A program made the position numbers and the translations under genes. Below, piece by piece: positions 51,766 through 60,208 of a stretch of DNA of 64,000 nt. The DNA is taken from NCBI GenBank assembly GCA_016703425.1, contig JADJCA010000002.1, positions 992,001 through 1,056,000 of the forward strand, read 5' to 3'. Source of the DNA: Myxococcales bacterium (lineage in GTDB: Bacteria > Myxococcota_A > Polyangia > Polyangiales > Polyangiaceae). Below the pieces are notes generated by a model that was not told the origin of the DNA, ran no database searches, and saw only the letters and a list, made by a program, of their open reading frames with translations. The first letter of the stretch is position 1; each line of letters begins with the position of its first letter.

Positions 51766-52157
51766 TGAAGAAGGGACTACTCTTGGTTACGGCGTCGCTC
51801 TCCCTCACGGCTTGCTCCTTCGCGGCGCGAAGCCCCGAGATGTATCGCGACGACACGAAGGCTGCGCTCGAGTCCAAGAACGCGGAGATCCTCGGCTGCT
51901 ACGATGGCGTCCTTAAGGCGACGCCCGGTGCGCAGGGCAAGGTCACCATCAAGTTCGAGGTCGAGACGGAGACCGGGAAGTTCGTGAACATCAGCGTCGA
52001 CAAGGCCGCCTCGACGGCCCCCGACGCGGTGGGCGAATGCGTGACGAAGGCCGTGGGCTCGCTGGCGATCAAGCCGCCGGACGCGCGCACGGGTCAAGCC
52101 ACGTGGACCTACGACTTCGCTGCACCGCCGCCGCCGGCGCCCGCGCCGAAGAGCTGA
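51765..52157 (+). CDS. Lipoprotein with AgmX/PglI-like domain
   Basis: 130 residues from ATG 51765 (a GTG one codon earlier is also possible). A signal ends SLTACSF. The mature part is GCYDGVLKATPGAQGKVTIK, then VETETGKFVNISVDK and GECVTKAVGSL, which fits the repeated beta-rich C-terminal domain of gliding proteins AgmX/PglI: two Cys, a G-x-V strand and a C-V helix. Translationally coupled to the OmpA-like lipoprotein. Likely works with it in the envelope. A strong terminator follows. Confidence 0.75.
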   Translation: MKKGLLLVTASLSLTACSFAARSPEMYRDDTKAALESKNAEILGCYDGVLKATPGAQGKVTIKFEVETETGKFVNISVDKAASTAPDAVGECVTKAVGSLAIKPPDARTGQATWTYDFAAPPPPAPAPKS

Positions 52158-52175
52158 GCGAACCGCTCACTCGGA

Positions 52176-52216
52176 GAGAGCCCCATGCGGTCACCGCGTG
52201 GGGCTCTTCTCTTTTG
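52176..52216 (+). terminator. Intrinsic terminator
   Basis: AGAGCCCCA (52177-52185) pairs with TGGGGCTCT (52199-52207), and further inner pairs give a stem of about 14 bp with a 3-base loop. TTCTCTTTT follows. It ends the OmpA-like/AgmX-like operon and is the clearest terminator in the window. Confidence 0.9.
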
Positions 52217-52237
52217 TGCCGAACGCAAGCCCCGCGT

Positions 52238-53518
52238 TCACGTGACGCGCGAGAGCGCCTGCTCCACGGCCGCTTCATTCTCGGCCTCCGCGAGCGCCAA
52301 CAGCGCGGCGCGTGTACCCGGATCGGCGCACGCCTCAGCGGCCACGCGAACGGTCTCCTTGTGCTCGCTACGTTGCGCGAGGACCAACGCCGCGGCAGCT
52401 CCGGCGCGCACGTCGCCGGGAGACAGAGGGTCGCGCGCTATCTCTACGAGCCGCTCGGCGCTCACGGCTACCGCGCGGTACCCGCGGGCGGTGCCTCGTG
52501 CGAGCCCATCGAGCGCTTGGCGCCACTCGGTCGACGATCGCCCGCTGCGCGCCAATAGCGCCGGTGCGGCGCCGCTTGGACCGCGCTCCTGCCAAGTGGC
52601 CCAGGCGCGCGTGACGTGGGCGAAGAGGGCTTTTCCACTGGTGCCGCGTTCATTCTCCGTGTCGGGCATCTCAAGGGCTCGCAAGCGAATGGGGCGGCCC
52701 GCCGTCCGTTCCACGACCGTATCGATCACGTGGGGCGCGAGCCGCGACTCCACTGACCTCACGGCCGCGACCTCATTGAATCCCACGAAGCGCTCGCGGA
52801 CGAGCCAGCGCAACAAGAGCCCATCGGCGCCTACGACGACCCGCCCGCGCACGAGGCCCAACATCCACGCCGGCCCGAACGAGAAGAAGGCAACGATGAA
52901 CGGCCACGCCACAACGGCGAGGAGCGCGTCCGTGTGATTGAACCATGCCCACACGACCTGAAGCACGTAGACGGGAAGACCTAGCCCCAGCGAGACGATG
53001 AGGTACCGAGCGCCGAACGGTACGACGCGCTCAAAAGTGGCCCGCCGTTGGCCGACGCCGACACCAAGCGCGTGAAGGAGACGCGTGGCTTCGGGTCGTG
53101 CGAGCCAAAGACGAAGGCGCGCGCCGTCGCGCAGCGTGAAGTCGGCGACCGTATCGACCCCCTTGCCCTCGCGCGGGACGAGCTTCGCCTCCACGATGTC
53201 TTGCGCATCGACCTCGCGGACGCCCTCGCCCTCACCGAGACAGAGCCGCCCTGCGTCGGCGCGTAGCGTCAGGCGACGCGACAAGGGGAACGCATTCCGC
53301 AAGAGCGGCAGCAATGCAAGGAAGGGCCCCATCCACAGAGCGAAGAGGCCGAACGCGCCGTTCGGGCCACGGGTGCCAAAAAACGTCCAAAGACCGAGCG
53401 CGGTCATCGCGAGGCCAAGGGACGGGACGTACCAATTGCGCCGAAGCTCGAGGCATTGGCCTTCGAAGAGCGGCGAACCGGAAGCGCCCTGGGGCGCCGG
53501 CGAAGCGCGCTCATCCAT
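52238..53518 (-). CDS. Multi-pass membrane protein of unknown function
   Basis: 426 residues from ATG 53518. Four membrane helices appear: LGLAMTALGLWTFF, FALWMGPFLALLPLL, YLIVSLGLGLPVYVLQVVW and LLAVVAWPFIVAFFSFGP. Between them are cytosolic beta-rich pieces (RLTLRADAGRLCLGEGEGVREVD) like a small photosynthesis-like or PH-like fold seen in myxobacterial proteins. The C-terminal half is helical, HEAT/armadillo-like (DVRAGAAAALVLAQRSEH). No motif names a function. Convergent with the AgmX-like gene over the terminator. Confidence 0.7.
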   Translation of the reverse strand: MDERASPAPQGASGSPLFEGQCLELRRNWYVPSLGLAMTALGLWTFFGTRGPNGAFGLFALWMGPFLALLPLLRNAFPLSRRLTLRADAGRLCLGEGEGVREVDAQDIVEAKLVPREGKGVDTVADFTLRDGARLRLWLARPEATRLLHALGVGVGQRRATFERVVPFGARYLIVSLGLGLPVYVLQVVWAWFNHTDALLAVVAWPFIVAFFSFGPAWMLGLVRGRVVVGADGLLLRWLVRERFVGFNEVAAVRSVESRLAPHVIDTVVERTAGRPIRLRALEMPDTENERGTSGKALFAHVTRAWATWQERGPSGAAPALLARSGRSSTEWRQALDGLARGTARGYRAVAVSAERLVEIARDPLSPGDVRAGAAAALVLAQRSEHKETVRVAAEACADPGTRAALLALAEAENEAAVEQALSRVT

Positions 53519-53593
53519 AGATGACAAAGGATAGCAGCCGGCCGCGACACGTCGCATCGCCGGTACGGGTCGGCGCCAGGTATCGTGTGACGC

Positions 53594-54211
53594 GTGTCTC
53601 GCTTTCTCGCCGCCATCTACGATAGGGCCACGGCAGGCGCCGAAGCCGCGTGCCTCGCGGCATGGCGGCATGATCTGCTCGCTCCGCTCGAGGGTCGCGT
53701 GCTCGAGATCGGCGCCGGCACGGGAGCGAACCTGGCGCACTACGGAGCGGGCGTCACCGAACTGGTCCTCGCGGAGCCCGACGATGCGATGCGGTCGAAG
53801 CTAGCGCGAAGGGTCGAGGGCAGCACGCACCGCATCGAGCTCATCGGCGCGCCCGCGGAGCGTCTGCCGGTGACGCGAGACTCGTTCGACGTCGTCGTCT
53901 CGACCCTCGTCCTCTGTTCGGTGACGGAGCCGGCGAGCTCGCTCGCGGAGGCGTGGCGCGTCCTCAGACCCGGCGGCACCCTCGTGTTCCTCGAGCACGT
54001 CGCTTCAGAGGAGCCGTCGCGACTCGCGTGGCAGCGGCGCTTCGAGCCACTGTGGAAACGCATCGCAGGCAACTGTCACCTGACGCGGCGCACTGGCGAG
54101 GCCATCGAGCGCGCCGGCTTTGCACTGGAGGCGGTGACGGCGGAGAGCATGAGAAAATCCATTCCCATCGTCCGCCCCACCGTTCGCGGCGTCGCGCGGA
54201 AGCCTCGATAG
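53594..54211 (+). CDS. SAM-dependent methyltransferase (METTL7-like)
   Basis: 205 residues from a GTG start. Class I methyltransferase motifs: VLEIGAGTGAN near residue 37, LVLAEPDDAM, ERLPVTRDSFDVVVSTLVLCSV and WRVLRPGGTLVFLEHV. The late part (SRLAWQRRFEPLWKRIAGNCHLTRRT) resembles METTL7/UbiE-like enzymes that methylate thiols or lipids. No signal peptide. The substrate is unknown. Divergent from the multi-pass membrane gene with 75 bases between. Confidence 0.85.
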   Translation: MSRFLAAIYDRATAGAEAACLAAWRHDLLAPLEGRVLEIGAGTGANLAHYGAGVTELVLAEPDDAMRSKLARRVEGSTHRIELIGAPAERLPVTRDSFDVVVSTLVLCSVTEPASSLAEAWRVLRPGGTLVFLEHVASEEPSRLAWQRRFEPLWKRIAGNCHLTRRTGEAIERAGFALEAVTAESMRKSIPIVRPTVRGVARKPR

Positions 54212-54389
54212 CGTAAGGAAGGCGCGCCCGAGAGCCGCAACAGCGGCCCCGGAACATTGCACGGATCGACTCCATGTCATGGGCTGATCAAACGGATCCG
54301 GGGAGGCGGAGAAACCCTTGCTCCACCAACAATCCCGGGCCGATAGCTCGTGAGGTGCGATGGAACGCGGCTCGCCTTCGTAGCGGTCA

Positions 54390-55295
54390 ATGCAGGTCGC
54401 GAGGCTCCTTTCGTGTGCAGCCCTCTTGTGCGGTTGTTATGGGGGCGAAGAGCAGGGCGTAGCGGCAAGCGAGCCCTCGCGGGGCGACGCGAAGGCGCAG
54501 GGGGTGACTTCGACCCCGGCGAGTGCGTCGGCCGCTCGCGATGCGGGAAGCGGCCCCTCGCCGCGCGTGGACCTCGGTTCGCTGTCTGCCGCGGAACAGC
54601 AGCGCATCAACGACGCCATTGACGGCTACATCCGAACGGCAAAGCTCTCGGTCCCCGCGAGACGCGGTGAAGTGGTCCCGTGGGAAGATCCCTCGGAGGG
54701 GAAGGTATCCGTGAGCGTCGTCCGCGCGCACCACGCCATTCACCACCAAGGCGAGCACTTCCTCACGTGCCACCGCTGGTACCTGGGGCAAATGGAGGCG
54801 GCCATCGGCCATCAGCTGCCCAATGGGAGACTTCCCTCGTGGAAGCCATCGGCGCAGGTTCCCGCACCATTCTTCCAGCTCGATCCGCCGACGGGGGGCG
54901 ATTGCGAGACGCTCGGCAGCGTCAGCTCGACCAACAACAGCGGCTTGCTCTGCGAGTTCGCCTACACGAACTCGTACACGAACGTTCATGGCCGGCGCGT
55001 CAACGTCAAGGGCCTCGAGACGCAAGCGCCAGCCGTGCCGATCCCCACGCGCTACACGACGAAGGAGATCTGCAAGTTCCCCTCCGTGGGCGCCCTCGCC
55101 GACGATCTGGGCGGCGGCTTCGGCGGCGGCACGGGCTTCCACACGGTCGTCCACGAGACCATTGGCGGCACGATGCGTACGATGGACTCGCCCGCGGCGC
55201 CCATCTTCTGGGTGTGGCACGCGACCGTCGACGAGATCTACCAGCGGTGGATCGACTGCAAGGTCGCAGCGCCCAAGGCGTGCCCCACGAACTGA
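54390..55295 (+). CDS. Tyrosinase-like copper lipoprotein
   Basis: 301 residues. A lipoprotein signal ends LLCGCYGG. Copper site A is seen in HHQGEHFLTCHRWYL near residue 116. Site B is FHTVVHETIGG near 250 followed by APIFWVWHATVDEIYQRW; the usual His-His pair reads Trp-His, but one His remains. The segment between has several Cys (GGDCETLG, GLLCEFAY). So a binuclear copper centre is likely, perhaps oxidising phenols or making melanin-type or cross-linked pigments on the cell surface. Substrate not known. Confidence 0.85.
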   Translation: MQVARLLSCAALLCGCYGGEEQGVAASEPSRGDAKAQGVTSTPASASAARDAGSGPSPRVDLGSLSAAEQQRINDAIDGYIRTAKLSVPARRGEVVPWEDPSEGKVSVSVVRAHHAIHHQGEHFLTCHRWYLGQMEAAIGHQLPNGRLPSWKPSAQVPAPFFQLDPPTGGDCETLGSVSSTNNSGLLCEFAYTNSYTNVHGRRVNVKGLETQAPAVPIPTRYTTKEICKFPSVGALADDLGGGFGGGTGFHTVVHETIGGTMRTMDSPAAPIFWVWHATVDEIYQRWIDCKVAAPKACPTN

Positions 55296-55362
55296 GCGGG
55301 AACGAGCCGGATGACGACCGAGATGCCGTCGCCTGCGCAAAGGCTCGTGTAGGGTGCACGTC

Positions 55363-55878
55363 ATGAACGCCGCTCACCTCCGCGAACTCCAGGCACCGCT
55401 GAAGGCCCGATACAAGGAGTCGCCAGCGTCCGCGCTCGTCACGCTCACGGCGCGAGGGCGCGTCTCGCAGACCGACGTCACCTGCGTGCTCGAGTCGAGC
55501 CAAGGCTTGACCACGGCGGGGTTGCACCGGGCCGCTGGCGGCGACGGGACGGCCGCGTGCTCAGCGGTGATGCTCCTTGAGGCGCTCGTGGGCTGTGCCG
55601 GCGTAACGTTCGCCGCCGTCTCGACGGCGATGGGCATTGAGCTTGGAGCGGCAACGGTCGTGGCGAGCGGCGAGCTGGACTTTCGGGGAACGCTGGGCGT
55701 GTCCAAAGACGCCCCCGTCGGGTTCACGTCGATCGACGTGACCTTCACCGTCGACGCCGTCGCGCCGCCGGAGAAGCTCGAGAAGTTGGTGCAGCTCACC
55801 GAGCGCTACTGCGTGGTCTTTCAGACGCTCGCGAAACCGCCGACCGTCGTCGTGAAGCTCGCAGAGCCGTCCGCGTGA
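55363..55878 (+). CDS. OsmC-family protein
   Basis: 171 residues from ATG 55363, preceded by AGGG; a GTG at 55354 is also in frame. OsmC fold markers: AGGDGTAACSAVMLLEALVGCAGVTFAAVSTAMG near residue 62, with the conserved Cys (GCAG), and ERYCVVFQTLAKPPTV with the second Cys. Such proteins reduce organic hydroperoxides using the two Cys. It lies 67 bases after the tyrosinase-like gene on the same strand. Confidence 0.88.
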   Translation: MNAAHLRELQAPLKARYKESPASALVTLTARGRVSQTDVTCVLESSQGLTTAGLHRAAGGDGTAACSAVMLLEALVGCAGVTFAAVSTAMGIELGAATVVASGELDFRGTLGVSKDAPVGFTSIDVTFTVDAVAPPEKLEKLVQLTERYCVVFQTLAKPPTVVVKLAEPSA

Positions 55879-55917
55879 GCGAGGCTGGGCGTTTCACGTT
55901 CCGGCGACAGAAGCCCC

Positions 55918-56811
55918 TTAATCCGCCTGAAAGTACGTCTTCGTGAGGTGCTTGAACTTCCCCGCAGGGCCGGCGATCTCTTTCGTGTCGTCACCGAAGT
56001 AGCAGACGCCCTCGTAGCGGGACAAGCTGGCCTTGAAGACCAGGCTCTTGCCCTCCGGTACCCGCAACCACACCGGCGACGACACGTAAGTGCCCTTGTA
56101 GCCGCCATCATGGGCAACGGTCACGGGCGCGAAGCCTTCGTGACTCGCTGCGCCTTCCACATCGACCCACGCCACGTCGTTGTTGGATTCGTACGCCGCC
56201 CTCGAGGCATCGGTGAACCCATAGACGACGCCGCGAAGCTTTCCGGCGAAGGCGGGCTCGCGGCCGACTCGCGTCTGGAAGCACTCGCCGGCGAAGGGAT
56301 ACGCTGCATAACTCTGCGCGTCGACGCCCACGAAGCGACCGGCGGGCGCCTTGAGGTCGACGCTTTGTTCGCGGAGCCATTGGGCCGACGCGCCCATCGA
56401 TCCGTCGAAGCGCTCGACCTTCATGGCGAAGAGCGCGAACGCCTTCCCTCGATGCTCGCTCGGCACGGTCACGACGACGGCCTTGTTGGCCCCCTCCGCG
56501 TCGTACTCGATGGGGATATCTTGAACGCCCTCCCAGCTCGGCCGCGCGCCATCGTCTCCCTCGCGCACCGCAAGGGGCGGCCGGGCGTCCGCGAAGCCGA
56601 TGTGGACGAGCTTGGGGAGCAAGCGCCAGGCCGCGCTCTGGCGCGCGATGTCGTTGTGGAAGAAGCCGGCTTGGATGAGCTCGAAGCTGGCGGGGGCCTC
56701 ACTCTCAAGCGCCGCTTCGGACGTCGCGTCCGATGGAGGGGTTGTGCCGCACCCAACCGATGCCTGAGCCAGCAGAGCCACGAGAGTCGACAGGGAGAAC
56801 GGACGCGTCAT
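55918..56811 (-). CDS. Lipoprotein, function unknown
   Basis: 297 residues from ATG 56811, chosen because it gives a lipoprotein signal (STLVALLAQASVGC); the longer frame upstream looks non-coding. The body is beta-rich (AVVVTVPSEHRGKAFALFAMKV, VAWVDVEGAASHEGF, VWLRVPEGKSLVFKA), compatible with a sandwich fold. Three or four Cys are present. No family recognised. Convergent with the OsmC gene. Confidence 0.7.
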   Translation of the reverse strand: MTRPFSLSTLVALLAQASVGCGTTPPSDATSEAALESEAPASFELIQAGFFHNDIARQSAAWRLLPKLVHIGFADARPPLAVREGDDGARPSWEGVQDIPIEYDAEGANKAVVVTVPSEHRGKAFALFAMKVERFDGSMGASAQWLREQSVDLKAPAGRFVGVDAQSYAAYPFAGECFQTRVGREPAFAGKLRGVVYGFTDASRAAYESNNDVAWVDVEGAASHEGFAPVTVAHDGGYKGTYVSSPVWLRVPEGKSLVFKASLSRYEGVCYFGDDTKEIAGPAGKFKHLTKTYFQAD

Positions 56812-57072
56812 TCCGCGCCGCGCCGCAAAGCACATGCCAGCGTGGGCGTCATCGCGAACTTCCGCCACAATTGCGACTCGCAGGCCTGGAAATTCCGCCT
56901 CCCTGCGCCCCCGAAGCCGACGCCGTTTGCAGCCCCGCGCGCCGGCAGCGCGCTCATGGACACGAAGTGCTGCACGCGACGTGCACACGATGCGCTGCGA
57001 GCATCACCCTTGGCCAGCGCCCAAGGCCTGTGCGGCGCCTGCGTCTCGAAGCTGCTCGACGGAGGCTTCGCC
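56812..57072. other. 261-base intergenic region, nothing recognised
   Basis: It lies between two minus-strand genes. I see no clear gene, terminator or promoter. Short open frames here read as noise. Confidence 0.4.
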
Positions 57073-58398
57073 TCACGTTCCGGCGACGGACACCTTCTCG
57101 AAGAGCAACGACGGCGATTGCAGCGACGAATACAGGTACGGATCGTTGCCCACGGCGACTAGCCGCTTCCAGAAGTCGAGGTGATTGCCGGAGATGTTCA
57201 TCTCGCCAACGGCTTCAGCGCGTTTGCCGGCGACGACGCGGTAGCCCGCGAGGCCCAGCGAGAAGACCCCCGTCGTGCCGTTGGAGTTTCCGCCGAGGAA
57301 GCTGGTGATGACGATGCCGTCTTTCATGTCGGCCGTGAGCTGGTCCTTCGAGCGCGTCCCCGGCGCGACCAGGACGTTGGTCGTCGCGCCGGAGTTGGGC
57401 GTCAATTTGAGCTTGTTCGCGTAATAGACGTCGAGGAGGTAGGTCTTGAGGACGCCCTTCTCGAAGAGCGCGCGGCGCTTCGTGCTGATCCCTTCGCTGT
57501 CATACGGACGCGACGCGAGCCCCTCGCGAAGGAGCGGATCGTCCATGAGCGAGAGCTCGCGACTGGCCACAGCGCTCCCGAGCTTTCCTTCGAGGAACGA
57601 CTCGCGTTGTTGGAGCGAGGCGCCGGAAAGCGGGCCCACGAGGTGCCAGAGGAGCCCGCGCGCGCGCGCCTCCACGAGGACATTCATGGTACCGGACGGC
57701 ATCTTCTTCGCGCCGAGCCGAGCGAGCGCTCGCTCCGTCGCCTCGCGGCCGACGAGCTCCGGGGCCGGCAGCGACGACAGCTTCCGTGTCGTGGCGTAGG
57801 CCCAATCCTCCGGTCGCCGACCGTCGTCGTCTTTGACCGAAACGCTCGCCGACTGCGACGCGTAGCTCGCCTGGAACGCGCCCTCGAAGCCGTTGGTCGT
57901 GACGCGCGACGAGGCGACGGTCTGATCGGAGACGGCCGTCGACACCGACAGGATGCGGCCGCCGTCCTTCACGCTGCGCGCCGCCTCCTCGAGGGCCTTG
58001 GCGCGCGCGACGCGAGCGTCAGCCGTCACCTCGAGCAGCGCCGGGTCGAAGGCCCCGAGGTCTTCAGTGCTTCGGCCCGCATAGAGCGACGGGTCGGGGA
58101 GCGTCCGATGAACGTCGGGAGCGATGGCGCGAACCATTTGAACAGCGCCTGCGACGAACCGATCGAGCGCGTCGGGGCGCAGATCGCTCGTAGACATGGA
58201 GCCGTATTTGCCGTCGGCGTAGACCTGAAGCGTCACAGACCGAGAGACGGCGTCCGACACCTTCTCGATCTTGCCGTCGCGCCAGGTCGTCTCGACTTCG
58301 CGAGACCGCGAGGCGCTGGCCGCCGCGTCCTTCGCGCCGTGCTTCTTTGCCAGCGCGACGGCGGAGCGGGCTGCGACGAGGAGCTCTTGTTGACTCAT
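57073..58398 (-). CDS. pmbA: PmbA/TldE-family metalloprotease partner
   Basis: 441 residues. GGGAGGAAGG lies just before the ATG, fixing a start that gives no signal peptide, so this subunit is cytosolic. The sequence matches PmbA: AVALAKKHGAKDAAASASRSREVETTWRDGKIEKV near residue 15, VTLQVYADGKYGSMSTSDL, and LDVYYANKLKLTPNSGATTNVLV near 340. PmbA/TldE lacks the HExxxH site and works with TldD as a heterodimer that degrades or trims peptides, for example in maturing modified peptides. Coupled by ATGA to tldD. Confidence 0.9.
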   Translation of the reverse strand: MSQQELLVAARSAVALAKKHGAKDAAASASRSREVETTWRDGKIEKVSDAVSRSVTLQVYADGKYGSMSTSDLRPDALDRFVAGAVQMVRAIAPDVHRTLPDPSLYAGRSTEDLGAFDPALLEVTADARVARAKALEEAARSVKDGGRILSVSTAVSDQTVASSRVTTNGFEGAFQASYASQSASVSVKDDDGRRPEDWAYATTRKLSSLPAPELVGREATERALARLGAKKMPSGTMNVLVEARARGLLWHLVGPLSGASLQQRESFLEGKLGSAVASRELSLMDDPLLREGLASRPYDSEGISTKRRALFEKGVLKTYLLDVYYANKLKLTPNSGATTNVLVAPGTRSKDQLTADMKDGIVITSFLGGNSNGTTGVFSLGLAGYRVVAGKRAEAVGEMNISGNHLDFWKRLVAVGNDPYLYSSLQSPSLLFEKVSVAGT

Positions 58399-59963
58399 GC
58401 CTTCCTCCCACCGACGGTCATGCGGGCGACGCGAACGCGCGGCATGCCGAGGGAAACGGGCACCGACTGTCCGTCCTTGCCGCAAGTCCAGCCGCCTTCG
58501 TCGAACTCGAGCTTCGCGCCGACCATGTCGACTTGCTCCAAGACCTTCGGTCCGTTGCCGATGAGGTTCACGTCGGTGATCGGCTGCGTGAGCTTGCCGT
58601 CCTCAATGAGGTAGCCATTCTTGACGTAGAAGGTGAAGTCGCCGGCGCCGATCTGAACCTGGCCGTTGGTGAAGTTGGTGCAGTAGATGCCGCGCTTCAC
58701 GGAGGCGAGGATCTCGTCATCGCCGTGAGGCCCGGCGAGCATGTACGTGGAGCGCATGCGCGGCATCGGCGCATGACGAAACGACTCGCGACGACCGCTG
58801 CCCGTCGGCTTCACGCGGTAGTGCTTCGCCGAAATGGTGTCGTGCAGGTAGGTGGCCAAGGTGCCCTTGTCGACGAGGAGCGTCCGTTCGGCCAAGTTGC
58901 CCTCGTCGTCGACGTTGATGCTGCCTCGCGCGAAAGGGATCGTCCCGTCGTCGACGATGCTCACGATGTGCTTGGCGATCGGCTTGCCGACGCGGTCGGC
59001 GTAGATCGACGTGTTCTTGCGGTTGAAGTCCGCTTCCATGCCGTGCCCGATGGCTTCATGGAGCAAGATCCCCGACGCGCCCGCGGCCAAGACGACGGGC
59101 ATCTCGCCGAGCGGCGCTGGCTTCGCATCGAAGAGCACGCTCGTGCGCGCAACGGCTTCGCGCGCGACGCGGCCCAAGCGATCGTCCGTGTAGAACTCAA
59201 GGCCTGCGCGCGCCGCCACGTTGTAGCCATTGGATTCGCGGCGACCGCCGTGGTCCATCGTGCACGACATGCGCAAGGTCGTCATGGGGCCAAAGTCTTC
59301 GAAGACGCGGCCGTCACTGTCGACGAAGAGGATGGCGCCGTGCGAATCACCCAACGAGACGCGCACCGTTCGGACCCTACGGTCGGCCTTCACGGCGGCG
59401 GCCTCGAGGCGCGTGAGCAGCGGCAGCCGCTCCGCGATAGCGACGTTTTCCCAAGGCAACGCGGCCGTGTAGCGTTTGGGAAGCTCGAGCGCGTGAAAGG
59501 CGCCGGCGATGCGGCCGGCGCTGCCGCTCGCCACGACCGCCGCCGTCTTGCCGGCGCGCCGCACGGCCTCGAGAGAGAGGTCTTCGGTGTAGGCAAAACC
59601 TGTCTGGTCGCCGCGCACGGCCCGCACGCCGACACCCAGCGTCACGTTGGTGAGGGCGCGATTGACTTGGCCGTCCTCCAGCGAGAGCGCCGTGTAGACG
59701 TCGTGTTGAAAGTAGAGGTCCGCACGCTCCGCGCCGCGCGACAGCGCCGCCGACAAGCCTTCCCGGAGGAGGTTTTCATCGACGCCGAACGCGGCGAAGT
59801 GCTTGAGCACGAGGCCCGGCGGCGGCCTCGGCGATGCCTCCTTTGGCAACGGAGCCGACGGTGACGTGATGGCCGGCGCGCACGCGACGAGTTGACTCAG
59901 CGATGCGGCGCCGGCCGAGAGGAGCACGTCACGACGACCAAGGAGCGAGCTTCGATCACGCAT
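58395..59963 (-). CDS. tldD: TldD-family metalloprotease with Tat-lipoprotein signal
   Basis: 522 residues. The zinc motif HEAIGH (His302, Glu303, His306) is present, and RRESFRHAPMPRMRSTYM and GYLIEDGKLTQPITDVNLIGNG match the family. AGAGGA lies 7 bases before the ATG. Unusually it begins MRDRSSLLGRRDVLLSAGAA, then LVAC: a twin-arginine plus lipobox signal, so this subunit should be exported and lipidated. Its usual partner PmbA, encoded next by ATGA overlap, has no signal. Known TldD works in the cytosol, so the localisation is odd. Confidence 0.92.
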   Translation of the reverse strand: MRDRSSLLGRRDVLLSAGAASLSQLVACAPAITSPSAPLPKEASPRPPPGLVLKHFAAFGVDENLLREGLSAALSRGAERADLYFQHDVYTALSLEDGQVNRALTNVTLGVGVRAVRGDQTGFAYTEDLSLEAVRRAGKTAAVVASGSAGRIAGAFHALELPKRYTAALPWENVAIAERLPLLTRLEAAAVKADRRVRTVRVSLGDSHGAILFVDSDGRVFEDFGPMTTLRMSCTMDHGGRRESNGYNVAARAGLEFYTDDRLGRVAREAVARTSVLFDAKPAPLGEMPVVLAAGASGILLHEAIGHGMEADFNRKNTSIYADRVGKPIAKHIVSIVDDGTIPFARGSINVDDEGNLAERTLLVDKGTLATYLHDTISAKHYRVKPTGSGRRESFRHAPMPRMRSTYMLAGPHGDDEILASVKRGIYCTNFTNGQVQIGAGDFTFYVKNGYLIEDGKLTQPITDVNLIGNGPKVLEQVDMVGAKLEFDEGGWTCGKDGQSVPVSLGMPRVRVARMTVGGRKA

Positions 59964-60208
59964 GGGCGAATCCTCTGGGGCATATGGCGCGACGTCAACG
60001 GCGCGGGTTCGGTCTGGTCTTTACGGACCGAGGACCGAGCGCTGCTATTCCCATCGCGAGAAGCGCCCGCTCGCCGGCGGATCTCAATCCGCGCACCGAC
60101 GCCTTCGCGCCCGCGCGATCGCGACCCCTCACGAGGCGCGCATCCCAGTTATGCCCCTACGCAGCCCGCCCTCGGCGCCTTGGCCGAGCGCTTGCAGTCG
60201 GCCCCATC
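59964..60208. other. 245-base divergent intergenic region, nothing recognised
   Basis: It separates tldD from the secreted protease gene and should hold both promoters. No clear boxes or hairpins were seen. Confidence 0.4.
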
